Source: Clostridia bacterium (GTDB lineage: Bacteria; Bacillota_A; Clostridia; Christensenellales; Aristaeellaceae). From it: a DNA stretch of 6,885 nt. The stretch lies in assembly GCA_017481065.1 (NCBI GenBank), contig JAFUPT010000142.1, forward strand, positions 1-6,885, read 5' to 3'. Below are positions 6,449-6,885 of this stretch, piece by piece (the stretch's first letter is position 1; each line of letters begins with the position of its first letter). Below the pieces are notes generated by a model. It had not been told where the DNA came from, did not search any database, and saw only the letters and a list, made by a program, of their open reading frames with translations. The position numbers and the translations under genes were made by a program.

Positions 6449-6480
6449 AAAAAATGGGCTGTCCCCGGAGGGACAGTCCA
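6449..6480 (-). terminator. Rho-independent terminator of the convergent PHP gene
   Basis: TGGGCTGTCC (6455-6464) and GGACAGTCCA (6471-6480) form a 10-bp stem with one imperfect pair, extendable by one C-G pair onto a CGGA loop. Read on the - strand the hairpin is followed by six T residues (A-run 6449-6454). It begins 14 nt after the PHP gene stop codon, the normal place for its terminator. Confidence 0.85.
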
Positions 6481-6494
6481 TACAGGATACTCGG

Positions 6495-6885
6495 TTAAAA
6501 TTCGTCCACGACATCATAGCTCAGACCGTTCCAGATGGCAGGACGGGTTTTGCAATGATGCAGCTGAGCGATAAAATCTTCCGTGGTGGTCACCATTTCC
6601 GGCAGGAAGGTGACGTATTTGCCGATCTGTTTTTCCACATGGGCATCGCTGGCGCCGATGGCCTGCAGGCCCAGTTCGCGGCAGTACCGCAGGGCAGTGC
6701 GGTTGGCTTCCAGACTGGTGCTGCCATTGAGAACCTCCACGCCGTGAAGGCCCCTGACCCTGCGCAGATTGTCTTCCAGTCCGCGGTTGTTGTTTCGGAA
6801 GGGATGGCAGGAGACACAGAAGCCGCCGGACTTATTCACATGGTCAATGAAATCCTGCGCATCGATCCGGTGGTCGGGATAGGAG
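6495..6885 (-). CDS. PHP-domain metal-dependent phosphoesterase, C-terminal part (5' end outside window)
   Basis: The - strand frame is open through the right edge, so only the C-terminal 129 residues are visible; the GTG at 6839-6837 is an internal valine codon. The PHP (polymerase and histidinol phosphatase) fold is indicated by GGFCVSCHPFR with its metal-ligand His (codon 6806-6804), by the GVEVLNGS strand, and by IGASDAHVEKQIGKY with the conserved Asp and His (codons 6647-6645 and 6641-6639). The tail after SDAH matches the usual end of small TrpH/COG0613-like PHP phosphoesterases, which hydrolyse nucleotide or RNA-end phosphates. A histidinol-phosphatase (HisK) function cannot be excluded, and the adjacent operon shows no such enzyme. 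However, the gene is convergent, behind its own terminator, and the diagnostic N-terminal half is missing. It uses CTG for leucine like hisF-lysR (1 of 11 is CTC). Confidence 0.82.
   Translation of the reverse strand, partial: SYPDHRIDAQDFIDHVNKSGGFCVSCHPFRNNNRGLEDNLRRVRGLHGVEVLNGSTSLEANRTALRYCRELGLQAIGASDAHVEKQIGKYVTFLPEMVTTTEDFIAQLHHCKTRPAIWNGLSYDVVDEF

Noticed and set aside
1..6885. Search for a new mobile, defence or CRISPR-like system
   Set aside because: No direct-repeat array, transposase, integrase, toxin-antitoxin pair or tRNA-like fold was seen. All large genes belong to known metabolic or regulatory families.

Overview
The window holds the distal seven genes of a histidine biosynthesis operon on the + strand (hisD fragment, hisC, hisB, hisH, hisA, hisF, hisIE). 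These are followed by a strong terminator, a LysR-type regulator gene with its own promoter, and the 3' part of a convergent PHP-domain phosphoesterase gene on the - strand. The GC-rich coding sequence, AT-rich spacers, purine-rich Shine-Dalgarno sites, monofunctional HisB and fused HisI-HisE suggest a Bacillota genome, probably a gut-type Clostridia member. That placement is inference from style, not from a database match.

Layout. 1-842 is the C-terminal two thirds of histidinol dehydrogenase. The next genes are tightly coupled: ATGA overlaps at hisD/hisC, hisC/hisB and hisA/hisF, a TGATG overlap at hisB/hisH, a 3-nt gap at hisH/hisA and a 9-nt gap at hisF/hisIE. A perfect 10-bp hairpin with a T-run (5233-5262) closes the operon. 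The AT-rich spacer 5263-5474 has a near-consensus sigma-A promoter (TTGCAT, 17 nt, TATAAT) and three dyads, one being an ATC-N9-GAT LysR-type box. The lysR gene (5475-6374) and the PHP gene (from the right edge to 6495) converge on two adjacent hairpins.

How the genes work together. HisE and HisI (one fused protein) convert phosphoribosyl-ATP to ProFAR and HisA isomerises it to PRFAR. The HisH-HisF glutamine amidotransferase/cyclase makes imidazole-glycerol phosphate. HisB dehydrates it, HisC transaminates it, and after dephosphorylation HisD oxidises histidinol to histidine. HisG (with HisZ if present) and a histidinol-phosphatase are not visible. The PHP protein is only a weak candidate for the phosphatase.

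The most notable signal is an abrupt synonymous-codon change at the hisA/hisF overlap. By hand count, CTC supplies 50 of 104 leucine codons in hisD-hisA but only 1 of 73 in hisF-hisIE-lysR. GAT supplies 59 of 75 aspartate codons in hisD-hisA but 13 of 36 in hisF-hisIE. Either the operon is a mosaic of two sources, or the contig is a chimera joined in the highly conserved 5' end of hisF. I see no mobile element, CRISPR array, tRNA, rRNA or new defence-like system.
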